A stretch of 64,000 bases of DNA from WRMS01 sp038562165 (GTDB lineage: Bacteria > Bacillota > Peptococcia > DRI-13 > UBA5745), in NCBI GenBank assembly GCA_038562165.1, contig JBCFAO010000019.1, forward strand, positions 1 through 64,000, written 5' to 3'. The notes beneath the pieces are model-generated. The model worked only from the letters and a program-made list of their open reading frames with translations, ran no database searches and was not told the DNA's origin. Position 1 is the first letter of the stretch, and each line of letters opens with the position of its first letter. Below, piece after piece: positions 51,314-60,382 of the stretch. The position numbers and the translations under genes were made by a program.

Positions 51314-51359
51314 CATATAAGGAGGGGCGTCTAATTAATGGGCAGCCCCTCCTTATATG
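51314..51359. terminator. Perfect 15-bp bidirectional hairpin
   Basis: CATATAAGGAGGGGC (51314-51328) and GCCCCTCCTTATATG (51345-51359) with loop GTCTAATTAATGGGCA. It separates the convergent HEPN and anti-sigma-type genes. There is little U tract, so a shared transcription end is inferred from position and stability. Confidence 0.65.
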
Positions 51360-51367
51360 TTGCTATA

Positions 51368-52846
51368 TTAATTCCCTTCCATCCTCTTTACAGCCAAGGA
51401 CTCGTAAGTTGTATAGTGCTGCTGCAATTCGTCTTCAAAAACATAAGCGCCCTTTACGATCAAGTCCTCTGTCCTGGCATAGGGAATCCCTAATGGATGT
51501 GTGCGGTGAATGTAGCTAAACAAAGAATAAGTGGAATAAACATCGCTGTCGGCCGTGACGGCATAGCGGTAAAGTACATAACCCCCCTGATCCGCAGCCC
51601 CAAAAGGATAGCTTAAAGCCGCTGTGATGGGAGTGGAGCGGTAGCTGCCAAACATTGTATTCCGGATCACCGGTTCACAGGTAAGGCGGGGAAAGTCCGC
51701 CATATACTTTATGCCTTTTTTACTGTAAAACAGACCACTGCTGACAATCTCTTTATCCTCGTCTTCCGTCCCGCTTGAGATCAAAAAGCCATCCTGCCAA
51801 ACCGGCTTCCCTCCCTGCCAGCTAAAACACTGCATAACATACATCTGCTTTTGCGGCATTTCGGCATAGATTGTGGTAACCTCCAGATTTTTTTGCCCCG
51901 GCTCATAAGTATGGGTAATAAAGATGTGGCCTTCATCGCCCTCCCGGTGCTCAATTTTCTTTGGATCAAACATCAAGAGCTTGCCGAAAGCCTCCACATG
52001 TACGGCTTCGCTTAGTAATATCACATCTTCTTCGGCAAGATGCTCCAAAGCCTCCGCCGGAAAATCAAGATCAAGCAGCCGCTGCCTTGACTCCGTAATC
52101 TGTGGCGGATGATATTCTTGGGGTTCCAAGCTTAAGTGACTGTAAAACCCATTACAAGCAAGCACCAGGACTAAAGCGGTAAGGCAGTATGCCTTGCCAA
52201 AGGTCCCGCTGCTAATCCTCACCGGTGCATTTGCCAGAAGATACCCCGTATCCTCCAATTGGCCTTCAATGCGATACAACAGCCTGATAATAAAAACATA
52301 ACATGCGATCATAGGAATAGCCACCAGCCAGCTGCCGGCAAGGGGTGATAGGGCAATAAAAAATATTGCTGCCGTCCACAAAGCGGCCCAAAGCAAGGGG
52401 GCATCCTCCATTAATTTACCGGCCTTTGTAAAGGTCTCTTTTAAAGCCCCATGAAAAAGGAGAAACATTGCTATTTGAAAAGCCTGCATAATAAAGCCGG
52501 CAGCCAGCACAGAGTAATCCGATAAATGCAAAGGGGTAGACAGCCAAATCAGACCGGCCAGCTCCGCAAACAGCTTGATTATAGAAAATACCCATAGGGT
52601 CTTAAAATATCTGTTTTCATTCCTTAAGCTGCGAAAGCCCAGGAAAATCATTACTGTCCCTATAGTAGGCAAAATGTATTGCAGATATAAGAAATTCAGA
52701 CGCAGCGTCGTCAGGATCAAGCCGCCGATAATCCGGTCCAGAGGTATACTCCAGGGATTCGTCTTACGGATTTCTTCATCCGGAGGCGCTACTTCGCTAA
52801 GCCCCTCAATCAACTGGCGGTCAAAATGAAGCTCTTTTTCGCTCAT
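51368..52846 (-). CDS. Membrane protein, probable anti-sigma factor partner
   Basis: A 492-aa protein of unknown family. A 35-residue cytoplasmic N-terminus (MSEKELHFDRQLIEGLSEVA) precedes seven or so membrane helices (about 37-235), followed by a 250-residue C-terminal domain likely outside the cell. Its start overlaps the stop of the ECF sigma factor gene (ATGA), the arrangement typical of anti-sigma factors. No zinc-binding HxxxCxxC motif is seen, so it is not a ZAS-type anti-sigma. Role inferred from context only. Confidence 0.65.
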   Translation of the reverse strand: MSEKELHFDRQLIEGLSEVAPPDEEIRKTNPWSIPLDRIIGGLILTTLRLNFLYLQYILPTIGTVMIFLGFRSLRNENRYFKTLWVFSIIKLFAELAGLIWLSTPLHLSDYSVLAAGFIMQAFQIAMFLLFHGALKETFTKAGKLMEDAPLLWAALWTAAIFFIALSPLAGSWLVAIPMIACYVFIIRLLYRIEGQLEDTGYLLANAPVRISSGTFGKAYCLTALVLVLACNGFYSHLSLEPQEYHPPQITESRQRLLDLDFPAEALEHLAEEDVILLSEAVHVEAFGKLLMFDPKKIEHREGDEGHIFITHTYEPGQKNLEVTTIYAEMPQKQMYVMQCFSWQGGKPVWQDGFLISSGTEDEDKEIVSSGLFYSKKGIKYMADFPRLTCEPVIRNTMFGSYRSTPITAALSYPFGAADQGGYVLYRYAVTADSDVYSTYSLFSYIHRTHPLGIPYARTEDLIVKGAYVFEDELQQHYTTYESLAVKRMEGN

Positions 52847-53370
52847 CTGAAATCACCTCCCAATTCGCTCTGTAGCTTTTTGCGCAGCCGGTACAGTCTG
52901 CCCTCTATACTGCGCTGGGTCACCCCAAGCTCTGCAGCAATTTGAGCAGTCTGCTGCAGGTAATAATACTTACGATAAAAAATATGCTGCTCTTCAGCCG
53001 GCAAGGTCAAAATAGCCCGCTTCAGAGTTTCAGCCTGTTCCCGCCGCAGAATGTCATCCTCCAGGGAAGGCGTACGGATCGATTCTTCTTTTAACTCTTC
53101 GTGCTCTCTGGGACCCCGCTTTTGGTAATTAAGAGCGGTATTGCGGGATATAGCGGTGAGCCATGTAGAGAATCTACCCTTTTCCGGAGCATAACTCCCT
53201 ACAGAATGCCAGACCTTCATACAGATATCACTGATGCATTCTTCTATATCTTTGGGGTCCTGCAAAATATGGCCCACAATATAATGCATCATTCCCGAAT
53301 AATGCTGCTGCAAAAGCTCTATTCCTTTTTCCTCCTGTTGTTTAATCAGTTCGACGATCTTATCCTGCAC
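52843..53370 (-). CDS. ECF-type RNA polymerase sigma factor
   Basis: A 175-aa sigma-70 family factor with regions 2 and 4. Seen: region 2 around DIEECISDICMKVWHSVGSY and FSTWLTAISRNTALNYQ, region 4 LPAEEQHIFYRKYYYLQQTA and GVTQRSIEGRLYRLRKKLQ. GTG start with GGGAGGAGGTGAGCCT upstream. No second region 1. The upstream gap shows no clear ECF-type GGAAC/CGTC promoter. Operon with the membrane partner downstream; signal unknown. Confidence 0.9.
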   Translation of the reverse strand: MQDKIVELIKQQEEKGIELLQQHYSGMMHYIVGHILQDPKDIEECISDICMKVWHSVGSYAPEKGRFSTWLTAISRNTALNYQKRGPREHEELKEESIRTPSLEDDILRREQAETLKRAILTLPAEEQHIFYRKYYYLQQTAQIAAELGVTQRSIEGRLYRLRKKLQSELGGDFR

Positions 53371-53504
53371 AGGCTCACCTCCTCCCTTATTCTACTATAC
53401 AGGAGTATTCGGAAAATCCCACGGAATTTTTAAATTTTTCCTGGGACACTGACTGGTCATGACTACCCGCCACCACAGAAGCGCCATTATAAGCTTAATA
53501 AAAG

Positions 53505-53533
53505 TTGCAATTTTCTGATAAGAAAGTTATAAT
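53505..53533 (+). promoter_or_regulatory. Sigma-A promoter of the chemotaxis gene
   Basis: TTGCAA (53505-53510), 17 bp, TATAAT (53528-53533). Just downstream, TTATGAAAAAGTAT occurs twice in tandem (53535-53548, 53550-53563). Confidence 0.65.
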
Positions 53534-53583
53534 ATTATGAAAAAGTATGTTATGAAAAAGTATATTAGGAAAGAGGAGATTAT

Positions 53584-55426
53584 ATGAGACAGACAGAACC
53601 TCAGCATAGCGGTGTGGCGCATTCCAAAAGACGTTCTCTCAAGCGAACCTTTCTAATTGCCATCAGCGGCCCTTATGTTCGCAAATGATAAAGGCATTGC
53701 CATAGATGGCTTTGACGTCAGCTCCCGGGAGCATTATCAACGGGCCATGGCAGGTGAAACCTATGTCTCCTCTACCTTAACCAACGCAAGAACCGGCAAT
53801 ACAACGCTGATGGTAGCAGCCCCCGTCAATCACCCCGGCTTTCGCGGAGTAGCCTTCGCAACCCTGGACAGCGGTACCTTCAGCGCCATGGTTGACGGTA
53901 TTAAAATCGGCCAACAGGGCTACGGTCTGATTGCGGACAAAAACGGTAAAATCATCGCCCACCCCAACCTTGAGATAGTAGACAAGCAGCTTAATTATCT
54001 TGAGGAAGCCAAGGAAAACGATGTAGACCCATCCCTCATCGCGCTTTTCGAGGACATGCGCGCCGGAAATAGCAGCATGATGCAGGTAAACATGGGCGGC
54101 CAGAAGCTGATAGCCAGCTATATGCCCATTCCGCATACAGATGGCTGGTCTATCGGAGTATGTGCAAGCCTGGATGAGCTGCTGCAGAGCTTTCGAACCT
54201 CCCTCACTATTGCGGTGCTGCTGATAGTTGTTGCTGTTGCCGTTTCAATTCTGGTGGCCTTCCGTATTGCAACCCCCATCGTGAAGCCCATCGTGGAACT
54301 AGTGGAACGTATTCGTGGCCTGGCCGTAGGCGATTTGACCTCTCCGGTGCCTCAGGTCAACACCCGGGACGAGATAGAGACACTCTCTGTCTCTTTCCGC
54401 GAGACCACTGAGAGCTTAAACGGCTACATCGGGGAGATTTCCCAGCTGCTGGCCAATCTGGCCCAGGGCGACTGCACCGCCGTAACCCAGCAGGAGTATC
54501 GCGGCGACTTTGCGCAGTTGAGGGACTCCCTCAACCGCATCTCTGAAAACTTAAACGCCACTTTCTCCAGCATCAAGGGCTCCATCGAGCAGGTAGCCGC
54601 AGGATCAGACCAGGTCTCCAGCGGGGCTCAGGCCCTGGCCTCCGGATCCACAGAGCAGGCTGCCACCGTGGAGGAACTGAACGCCTCGATTACACAGATC
54701 GCCGAACAAGCCGCTGCCAACCTATCTACTATAGAGGTGGCCGCAGGATATATTGAGCAGGCCGCCGCAGGCGTGAATACCAGCAACGAATATATGCAGC
54801 AGCTTTCCGATGCGATGGCAGAAATCAGTTTTTCCTCCAGCCAGATTGCAAACATTACAAAAGTTATTGAGGATATCGCTTTCCAAACCAACATTCTCGC
54901 ACTGAACGCCGCCATCGAAGCTGCCCGGGCCGGCAGTGCCGGAAAGGGCTTTGCTGTTGTGGCCGACGAAGTACGTAATCTTGCCGCTAAGTCTGCCGAA
55001 GCCGCCGGCCAAACTGCGCAGCTGATTGCAGCCTCTGTGGCTACAGTAGAGCGTGGAAAACAAATCACCTCACATACGGCACAGGAATTGCGGAATACAG
55101 GAGTAAATACCGAGCGGGTAGTCGAGGGCTTTGGTAAAATCGAAGAGTCCTCGAAGGCACAAACCATCTCCATCGAGCAAATCAAGGATGGACTGAACCA
55201 GGTTTCCGCCGTTGTACAGACTAACGCCGCCACCGCCGAGGAAAACTCCGCCACCAGCGAGGAAATGTCGGCACAGTCCGCCATACTGCGCCAGGAGGTT
55301 GAAAAATTCAAGCTTCGGGCAGGAAGTATGCCTTCCTACCGCGAAGCAGCAGCGTATTCCCATACCCTTGCCCCATCTGCTGCCTTGCCTAACCCAGGTT
55401 TCGGGGCAGAAGCAGCAAAATATTAA
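53584..55426 (+). pseudogene. Methyl-accepting chemotaxis protein with deleted, frame-shifted 5' part
   Basis: The true start, ATG 53584 with AAAGAGGAGATTAT, encodes MRQTEPQHSGVAHSKRRSLK and then RTFLIAISG, an MCP N-terminus reaching the first membrane helix. It then runs into TGA at 53686. The next frame, open from about 53657 to 55426, begins within a dCache sensor domain (SSREHYQRAMAGETYVSSTL), then a membrane helix at about residue 180-200, HAMP domain, and the signalling domain with its hairpin (DIAFQTNILALNAAIEAARA). The first helix and the first part of the sensor are missing, so an internal deletion plus frame change is likely. The 589-aa downstream frame might still be translated weakly from TTG 53657. 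Confidence 0.8.
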
Positions 55427-55437
55427 TAAAACGAAAT

Positions 55438-55490
55438 AAAAACAGGGTATGCCTGCAAGCAAAAAGCTTGACGGCATACCCTGTTTTTTA
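55438..55490 (+). terminator. Strong intrinsic terminator
   Basis: AAACAGGGTATGCC-GTCAAGC-type stem: ACAGGGTATGCC / GGCATACCCTGT plus inner GCAAGC/GCTTG, followed by T6. Its A-rich 5' side may serve spoVAC from the other strand. Confidence 0.88.
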
Positions 55491-55508
55491 GTTAATCCTG
55501 ATTGGTTT

Positions 55509-56123
55509 TTATTTGGCGCCCATGAAAAAATACACTATACCAATAATAGCGGAAACAACAGTACCGTATACAACCACAGGGCCGGCTACCGTAAAGAGTT
55601 TATAACCCACTCCGTAAATAAAGCCTTCCTTCTTAAACTCCAGAGCGGCGGATACAATGGAGTTGGCAAAACCGGTGACGGGTACAATGGTACCTGCCCC
55701 CGCTCTTCTGCCGATTTCATCAAAAATGCCGATACCGGTTAAAATACCGGTGATGACGATCAGAATGCTGATAACAGCGGCATTGGCCATTTTTTCATCC
55801 AGGCCTTTGCCGGAGAACCACATATTTAAGGCCTGGGAACAGGTACAGATCAGACCGCCTATGACAAAAGCCATCACCATATTCTTAAACCAGGGGACAG
55901 GCGTGGGCATATCCTTAATGTTATCTAAATATGTTTTTTGCATCTTTTTCTGGATATCTGATAGATCTTTTTCCAGAGCCAGCCGCTGATTCCGCAGCTT
56001 TTCTTTCTCTGCCTCATCGGTAGCTTTGGCTTCCTGAGCCAGTACCTCTTGATGCTGCCGCCGGATTTTTTCCTTCTGCTGCAAATCCTCAGGAGCTAAT
56101 TTACTTTTTTGATCTTTAGCCAT
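55509..56123 (-). CDS. spoVAC: Stage V sporulation protein AC
   Basis: Membrane channel component of the SpoVA DPA transport system, thought to be mechanosensitive in germination. Seen: an unusual 65-residue charged coiled-coil N-terminus (KEKIRRQHQEVLAQEAKAT), then the conserved core with FVIGGLICTCSQ, GIGIFDEIGRRAGAGTIVPV and TGFANSIVSAALEFKKEGFI. 204 aa, longer than Bacillus SpoVAC (about 150). ATG 56123 has GGAGGG ahead; the longer frame from 56153 would begin within a few bases of the predicted transcription start. It is separate from the spoVAD-spoVAE block at 38.6-40 kb. Confidence 0.93.
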   Translation of the reverse strand: MAKDQKSKLAPEDLQQKEKIRRQHQEVLAQEAKATDEAEKEKLRNQRLALEKDLSDIQKKMQKTYLDNIKDMPTPVPWFKNMVMAFVIGGLICTCSQALNMWFSGKGLDEKMANAAVISILIVITGILTGIGIFDEIGRRAGAGTIVPVTGFANSIVSAALEFKKEGFIYGVGYKLFTVAGPVVVYGTVVSAIIGIVYFFMGAK

Positions 56124-56166
56124 ACGATGCGCCCTCCAGCTAATAGTCTTCAATCCATACTAAATA

Positions 56167-56195
56167 TAGTATCCACTATTTGCCGGAGTTTATAC
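56167..56195 (-). promoter_or_regulatory. Forespore (sigma-G/F-like) promoter of spoVAC
   Basis: Minus strand: GTATA (56195-56191), 17 bp, GATACTA (56173-56167). Same layout as the element before the small gene at 12846-13043. Confidence 0.6.
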
Positions 56196-56332
56196 GAAAG
56201 CAGGGCAGATTAGTCTCACTCACTCCTCGCCGGCCAAATTGAGAAGATAGAATTTAATTAATCAAGGTAATTTGGACGGCTGCGGACGTTCGACAAGGCA
56301 ACCCATCCCTTCCTTAGGAAAAATCAAGTGAG

Positions 56333-56463
56333 CAAAAAACGAGATAATGCATTAAGCGAAAGGGCAGATATGCATAATTTGGTATATTCGTTCTGCATAT
56401 GCGCATATCTAACAAAAAATCTGCATATATCCTTTCAATATTGCTGCACTACCTCGTTTTTTG
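56333..56463 (-). other. 131-bp long-range hairpin after sigF
   Basis: Outer arms CAAAAAACGAG and CTCGTTTTTTG are exact complements; the pairing continues inward with GTAGTGCA/TGCATTAT and GAAAGG/CCTTTC. Several positions that would be A-C mismatches on the plus strand are G-U pairs on the minus strand, so minus-strand RNA is probably the functional form. It ends in CTCGTTTTTTG, so it could terminate the spoIIA-sigF transcript. The centre holds the palindrome ATATGCGCATAT and two TCTGCATAT or CTGCATAT copies. 56196-56332 shows nothing else. Confidence 0.6.
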
Positions 56464-56524
56464 AACAGAGAGCCCAGGCCTCAGCGCCGTGGACACCCTA
56501 AGCCGGGGCTGCATACAACCCGCC

Positions 56525-57286
56525 TCACTCCTTCAAAAAGGCGCGGCAACGGGCCAAAATGCTTTTTTCCAGGCGGGATATCTGCACTTGAGACAAGCCC
56601 AACTTGGCGGCCACCTGAGCCTGAGTTTTGTCCTCAAAGAACCTCATCCTGATGATCTCTTTCTCCCGGGGCGCCAACTGGTCCAGAGCCTCTTCCAGAA
56701 TCAGCCTGCGGAAAGTGTTTTCCTCATCATCCTGGCTGCGAATTTGATCCAAGCGGTATAAAGGATCCTGTTGATCATTATTCACAGACTCATAAAGGGA
56801 AACCGGCAGGCTGGTGGCCTCCAGGCTATTGATCAACACCTCCCTGGGCATGTCCAGCTTTTCTTCCAGCTCGGCTAAAGTTGGCTCCCGGCCCAGTTCC
56901 TCTTCCAACTTGCTTTGGGCCTGGCGGATCAGGCGGAGATTGTCTTTATAAGACCGGCTGACCTTAACAGGGCCGTCATCCCGCAAGAAACGTTTGATTT
57001 CTCCCAGGATCATGGGAACGGCATAGGTAGAAAATTTGACGTCAAAGGAAAGGTCAAAGCGATCAATGGCTTTGATCAATCCGATAACCCCTATTTGAAA
57101 AAGGTCTTCTCTCTCCGGGCCCCGGCCCTGAAAACGGGAGGCTATGGTAAAAACCAGACGCAAGTTGCCTTGAATCAGGCGTTCTCGGGCCTCTTCATCT
57201 CCCTGCCGGGCGGCGTTGAGATTATGCACCATCTCTTCATCGGAGAGCCTGGGATAGCGGGGTAAATTCATCTCTGTATAGCCCAT
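56525..57286 (-). CDS. sigF: RNA polymerase sigma-F factor
   Basis: First forespore sigma factor, 253 aa. Seen: region 1.2/2 with NLRLVFTIASRFQGRG, DLFQIGVIGLIKAIDRFD, STYAVPMILGEIKRFLRDDG, region 3 PVKVSRSYKDNLRLI, and region 4 LAPREKEIIRMRFFEDKTQA and LSQVQISRLEKSIL. Sigma-F is favoured over sigma-G by its place after spoIIAA-spoIIAB. ATG 57286 follows AGGTGGGGATC; GTG 57295 sits on the ribosome site. Confidence 0.95.
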   Translation of the reverse strand: MGYTEMNLPRYPRLSDEEMVHNLNAARQGDEEARERLIQGNLRLVFTIASRFQGRGPEREDLFQIGVIGLIKAIDRFDLSFDVKFSTYAVPMILGEIKRFLRDDGPVKVSRSYKDNLRLIRQAQSKLEEELGREPTLAELEEKLDMPREVLINSLEATSLPVSLYESVNNDQQDPLYRLDQIRSQDDEENTFRRLILEEALDQLAPREKEIIRMRFFEDKTQAQVAAKLGLSQVQISRLEKSILARCRAFLKE

Positions 57287-57295
57287 GATCCCCAC

Positions 57296-57760
57296 CTAAG
57301 CCTGACAAGCGTTTTTCTGATCTCCCTGGCAGAAATATTTAAACATTCTGACCGTGGTGCCCCGGCCGGGAGCGGATTCTACCTCTAAGCGATCAGTGAA
57401 CGACTGCATGAACGCAAAGCCCAGACCCATCCGCTCCGGATCCTGGGAATAAGACGGCTCCATAGCCTGAGCAATATTAGCTATTCCTACCCCTTCATCT
57501 TCTACGGCAATCAGTATGCCGTCTTCCAGCAGATCAGCCCGCAGGATCAACTGCTTGTCCTCCTGATTCTCATACCCATGGATAATGGCATTCGATACCG
57601 CCTCCGATACGGCCACCTTCAGCTCCTCTAAAGCGTTAACGGTAACCGCATCGCACTGGGAGGCCAATGCCGCCACCATGGATCGGGCTAAGCCTACATT
57701 TACGGCTTTGCTCTGCATTGTCAACATTACGGAATTCATTTTAAGCTTGTCCCTGTTCAT
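57296..57760 (-). CDS. spoIIAB: Anti-sigma-F factor SpoIIAB
   Basis: GHKL-type Ser kinase and anti-sigma factor, 154 aa; it holds sigma-F and phosphorylates SpoIIAA. Seen: KVAVSEAVSNAIIHGYENQE (N box), VEDEGVGIANIAQAMEP (G1 box) and RMGLGFAFMQSFTDRLEVES (G2 box). ATG with AAAGGGGGCCGTGAA, overlapping the SpoIIAA stop (ATGA). Order AA-AB-sigF is the standard one. Confidence 0.96.
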   Translation of the reverse strand: MNRDKLKMNSVMLTMQSKAVNVGLARSMVAALASQCDAVTVNALEELKVAVSEAVSNAIIHGYENQEDKQLILRADLLEDGILIAVEDEGVGIANIAQAMEPSYSQDPERMGLGFAFMQSFTDRLEVESAPGRGTTVRMFKYFCQGDQKNACQA

Positions 57761-58110
57761 TTCACGGCCCCCTTTCGCAGCAACGCCATAGCCTCATCCT
57801 CTGTCTTCGTTATCTGCAAAAGAGGTATGATCCCTGACAAATTTAATACTTTTAATACTTCTGGCCGTACGCCGGTCAAAAACATCCTTCCTTTCCGGTT
57901 TTGTATGAGCTTTAGTCTCCCCAGGAGCACACCAAGGCCGGAGCTATCCATGAAGGTCATTTTGGACATATTGACAATCAAATGCCTCGGCCTTTGATCC
58001 TCCAAAGCCGTATCCACCTTTTGCCGGAACTCCGCGGCTGATACCAGGTCGAAATCACCATTGACCCAGACCAGCAGCGCATCATTCCGGCATTCTAGTT
58101 TTAAGGCCAT
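57757..58110 (-). CDS. spoIIAA: Anti-sigma-F factor antagonist SpoIIAA
   Basis: STAS-domain protein, 117 aa, that when unphosphorylated frees sigma-F from SpoIIAB. Seen: LVWVNGDFDLVSAAEFRQKV and the phospho-acceptor loop MTFMDSSGLGVLLGRLK with its conserved Ser. ATG with AGGAGGTAATGGG. The 73-nt gap from dacF shows no terminator, so a dacF-spoIIAA-spoIIAB-sigF transcript is likely, as in Bacillus. Confidence 0.96.
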   Translation of the reverse strand: MALKLECRNDALLVWVNGDFDLVSAAEFRQKVDTALEDQRPRHLIVNMSKMTFMDSSGLGVLLGRLKLIQNRKGRMFLTGVRPEVLKVLNLSGIIPLLQITKTEDEAMALLRKGAVK

Positions 58111-58183
58111 CCCATTACCTCCTAGTAGTTTGTCTATTCATCATTATATGCTTATTCTCCATATTTTACCAGTATCCTGCAAA

Positions 58184-59359
58184 TCAGGAAAGTAAATTTG
58201 TAAAAATATTTTTCATCATAAAACCCATATTAGCCCTTTCCACCGATTGATCGCCGTGCACCGGCAGCTTAACTAATAATTCCTTCTGGTCATTGGCAAC
58301 CAGCAGATAGCCCAAGGGTTGGCTATTATCATAAGGAGCTGAAATATGTTCCGGGCCCTCCCAAGTATAATGAAGAATAGTTTCCTGGCCCTTCACCGCC
58401 GGTATGCCCCACTGATCCGGCAAAAGCCCTTGAATTTGCGACACCTTTCCTTTATTGACATTAATAATGATTTGAGGAATCTCCTGGGGAGCCGGCTTAT
58501 AATTGACATAGGTATTAAAGGCCCAATTAAGCAGGGTTTTCGTATCATTGGTATGGCCTTTGGCCTTAGGGCTTTGCAGCACTACGGCAACCAGACTCAG
58601 ACCCTGCCGCTGGGCATAACCCACCAGACAGTAGCCGGCTTCCAAAGTCCAGCCGGTTTTCAGCCCTTTGGCTCCTTCAAATTCCCAGAGCAATTTATTT
58701 TTGTTGTCGTATTGAAAAGGCCTGCTGGTATGCTCTCTAATCCTATAGTGTTTAAGAGCCGTCATTTCCAAAAGATCAGGATGCTTTACCGCCTCCCGGG
58801 CCAGCAGACAGAGATCCCAGGCAGTAGTGTAATGGTTTTCGTCATGCAGACCATTGGCATTGACAAAATGACTGCCTTCCATGCCCAGCTCTTTCGCTCT
58901 TTCATTCATTTTCTCCACAAAAGCGCCGTGGCTGCCGGCCAAATATTCGGCTATGGCTACCGCCGCATCATTGCCGGAAGCTAAAGCTACTCCCAGAGCC
59001 AGCTCTTTTAAAGTAAGAATTTCTCCTTCCGCCAAAAAAATCTGGGAACCGCCGTAAGATTCAGCCAAAGCGCTGGCCGTTACCCGGTCCTCCCAGCTTG
59101 CTTCTCCCCTTTCCACCGCTTCCACCGCCAAAAGCAGGGTCATCAGCTTCGTTGTACTGGCAGGATAATGACGCTCCTGAATTTCCTTTTCATAAAGCAC
59201 CATTCCCGTACTGACTTCCATGACGATAGCCGACTCCGCTTCCACTTCAACCGGCAGTTGAGCCGCAGCCAAGGCCTTAGACTCCGCCAGAGGGCAAGCA
59301 AAGATAAGCAAGGCCAGGGCAATAGAAACCAGACCCTTGATTTTTTTGTTCGTCTTCAA
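58184..59359 (-). CDS. dacF: D-alanyl-D-alanine carboxypeptidase DacF
   Basis: Secreted penicillin-binding protein (low-molecular-weight, type 5) that trims peptidoglycan stem peptides; in Bacillus it is made in the forespore for cortex. Seen: signal peptide KGLVSIALALLIFACPLAES, active-site PASTTKLM (SxxK), LASGNDAAVAIAEYL (SxN), KGLKTGWTLEAGYCLVG (KTG), and a C-terminal beta domain ending in an amphipathic anchor. 391 aa. TTG 59359 with AGGAGGTGGCTACA is preferred over ATG 59395, which has no ribosome site. Confidence 0.95.
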   Translation of the reverse strand: MKTNKKIKGLVSIALALLIFACPLAESKALAAAQLPVEVEAESAIVMEVSTGMVLYEKEIQERHYPASTTKLMTLLLAVEAVERGEASWEDRVTASALAESYGGSQIFLAEGEILTLKELALGVALASGNDAAVAIAEYLAGSHGAFVEKMNERAKELGMEGSHFVNANGLHDENHYTTAWDLCLLAREAVKHPDLLEMTALKHYRIREHTSRPFQYDNKNKLLWEFEGAKGLKTGWTLEAGYCLVGYAQRQGLSLVAVVLQSPKAKGHTNDTKTLLNWAFNTYVNYKPAPQEIPQIIINVNKGKVSQIQGLLPDQWGIPAVKGQETILHYTWEGPEHISAPYDNSQPLGYLLVANDQKELLVKLPVHGDQSVERANMGFMMKNIFTNLLS

Positions 59360-59444
59360 TGTAGCCACCTCCTGAGGTCTATTCTTACCTCTCAAGAAGA
59401 ATATATGTACAAAGTTGGCAATTTAGCAAAATATTTTCTACAAA

Positions 59445-59487
59445 AAAAATCCGGAATTCGCTGAACTGCCGCAAATCCCGGATTTTT
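59445..59487. terminator. Terminator between secF and dacF
   Basis: AAAAATCCGG / CCGGATTTTT stem with a 23-nt loop; T8 follows on the minus strand. It ends the secD-secF transcript before dacF. Confidence 0.8.
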
Positions 59488-59518
59488 CTCGTATATCGTT
59501 TAGCGCCTATAAATGCAA

Positions 59519-60382
59519 TCAGTCTATCTTGATTCCGTCGGGCTTAAATTCCAGCCAAAGGTTGCCGGAAATAAATACGGAGGAATAAAAGCCGGCCACG
59601 TTGCCTACCATCAAAGCGATGGCAAAGACCCGGGTGGTTTCGCCGCCCAGGAAAATCAGGCATAACAGCACCAAAACCACGGTTAGGGACATATTGACGG
59701 AGCGGGTCAATGTTTGGCTGATACTGGCATTGACCAGCTCATTGCCTTTCATTTTGCTGTTAACCTTTATGTTCTCGCGAATACGGTCAAAAACGACGAT
59801 GGTATTGTTGATGGAATAACCGATAATGGTCAATACCGCAGCGATAAATGAGCTCTCCACTTCATACTGGAAGATTGAGAAAAAGCCCAGCATAATGATA
59901 ACGTCATGGAGCAGGCACAAGATGGCGGCTACTGCAAATTTCCACTGGAAACGCAGGGAAATATAAACAAGCATCAAGGCTGCCGCCAGGGCCAAGGCAA
60001 TTAAACCATTGCGGGTCAATTCCTTGCCGACAATAGGGCCGACGCTTTCTATGCGCTTTAATTCATATTCGCCCAGCGTCTCTTTGAAAGCATCCAGAAT
60101 CTTATTTTGGGTAGCCTCATCTATCTCAACGGACTTGATGATATAAGTGCCTTCGCCGTCCTGGATGATGGTGCTGTTGTCCAAACCATCTTCTTTCAGC
60201 ACATCTCTGACTTGTTCCATAGTAACGGCCTCACTGCTGAATTTCAAATCCAGCAAAGTACCGCTTTGAAAATCAATGCCTTGGTTTAGACCTTGGGCTA
60301 ATAGTGAAACCAGACCGGCGACGATAAGCAGAGCAGAGATTATATAGTAGATCTTACGGTTTTTATAAAAATTGATATTCAT
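59519..60382 (-). CDS. secF: Protein translocase subunit SecF
   Basis: Membrane subunit that, with SecD, uses proton motive force to help Sec export. Seen: N-terminal helix YYIISALLIVAGLVSLLAQG, QGIDFQSGTLLDLKF, periplasmic-type loop, then five helices with SIFQYEVESSFIAAVLTIIG YS and INNTIVVFDRIREN. 287 aa, typical. Its ATG overlaps the SecD stop (ATGA). Confidence 0.96.
   Translation of the reverse strand: MNINFYKNRKIYYIISALLIVAGLVSLLAQGLNQGIDFQSGTLLDLKFSSEAVTMEQVRDVLKEDGLDNSTIIQDGEGTYIIKSVEIDEATQNKILDAFKETLGEYELKRIESVGPIVGKELTRNGLIALALAAALMLVYISLRFQWKFAVAAILCLLHDVIIMLGFFSIFQYEVESSFIAAVLTIIGYSINNTIVVFDRIRENIKVNSKMKGNELVNASISQTLTRSVNMSLTVVLVLLCLIFLGGETTRVFAIALMVGNVAGFYSSVFISGNLWLEFKPDGIKID

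Noticed and set aside
51329..51350. Similarity of the loop region AATTAATGGGCAGCC to domain VI of the group II intron
   Set aside because: A 15-nt match between two places in 64 kb is expected by chance, and the flanking intron sequence is absent.
59375..59465. Forespore promoter directly before dacF
   Set aside because: CATATAT is present, but no GNATA element stands at 17-18 bp.
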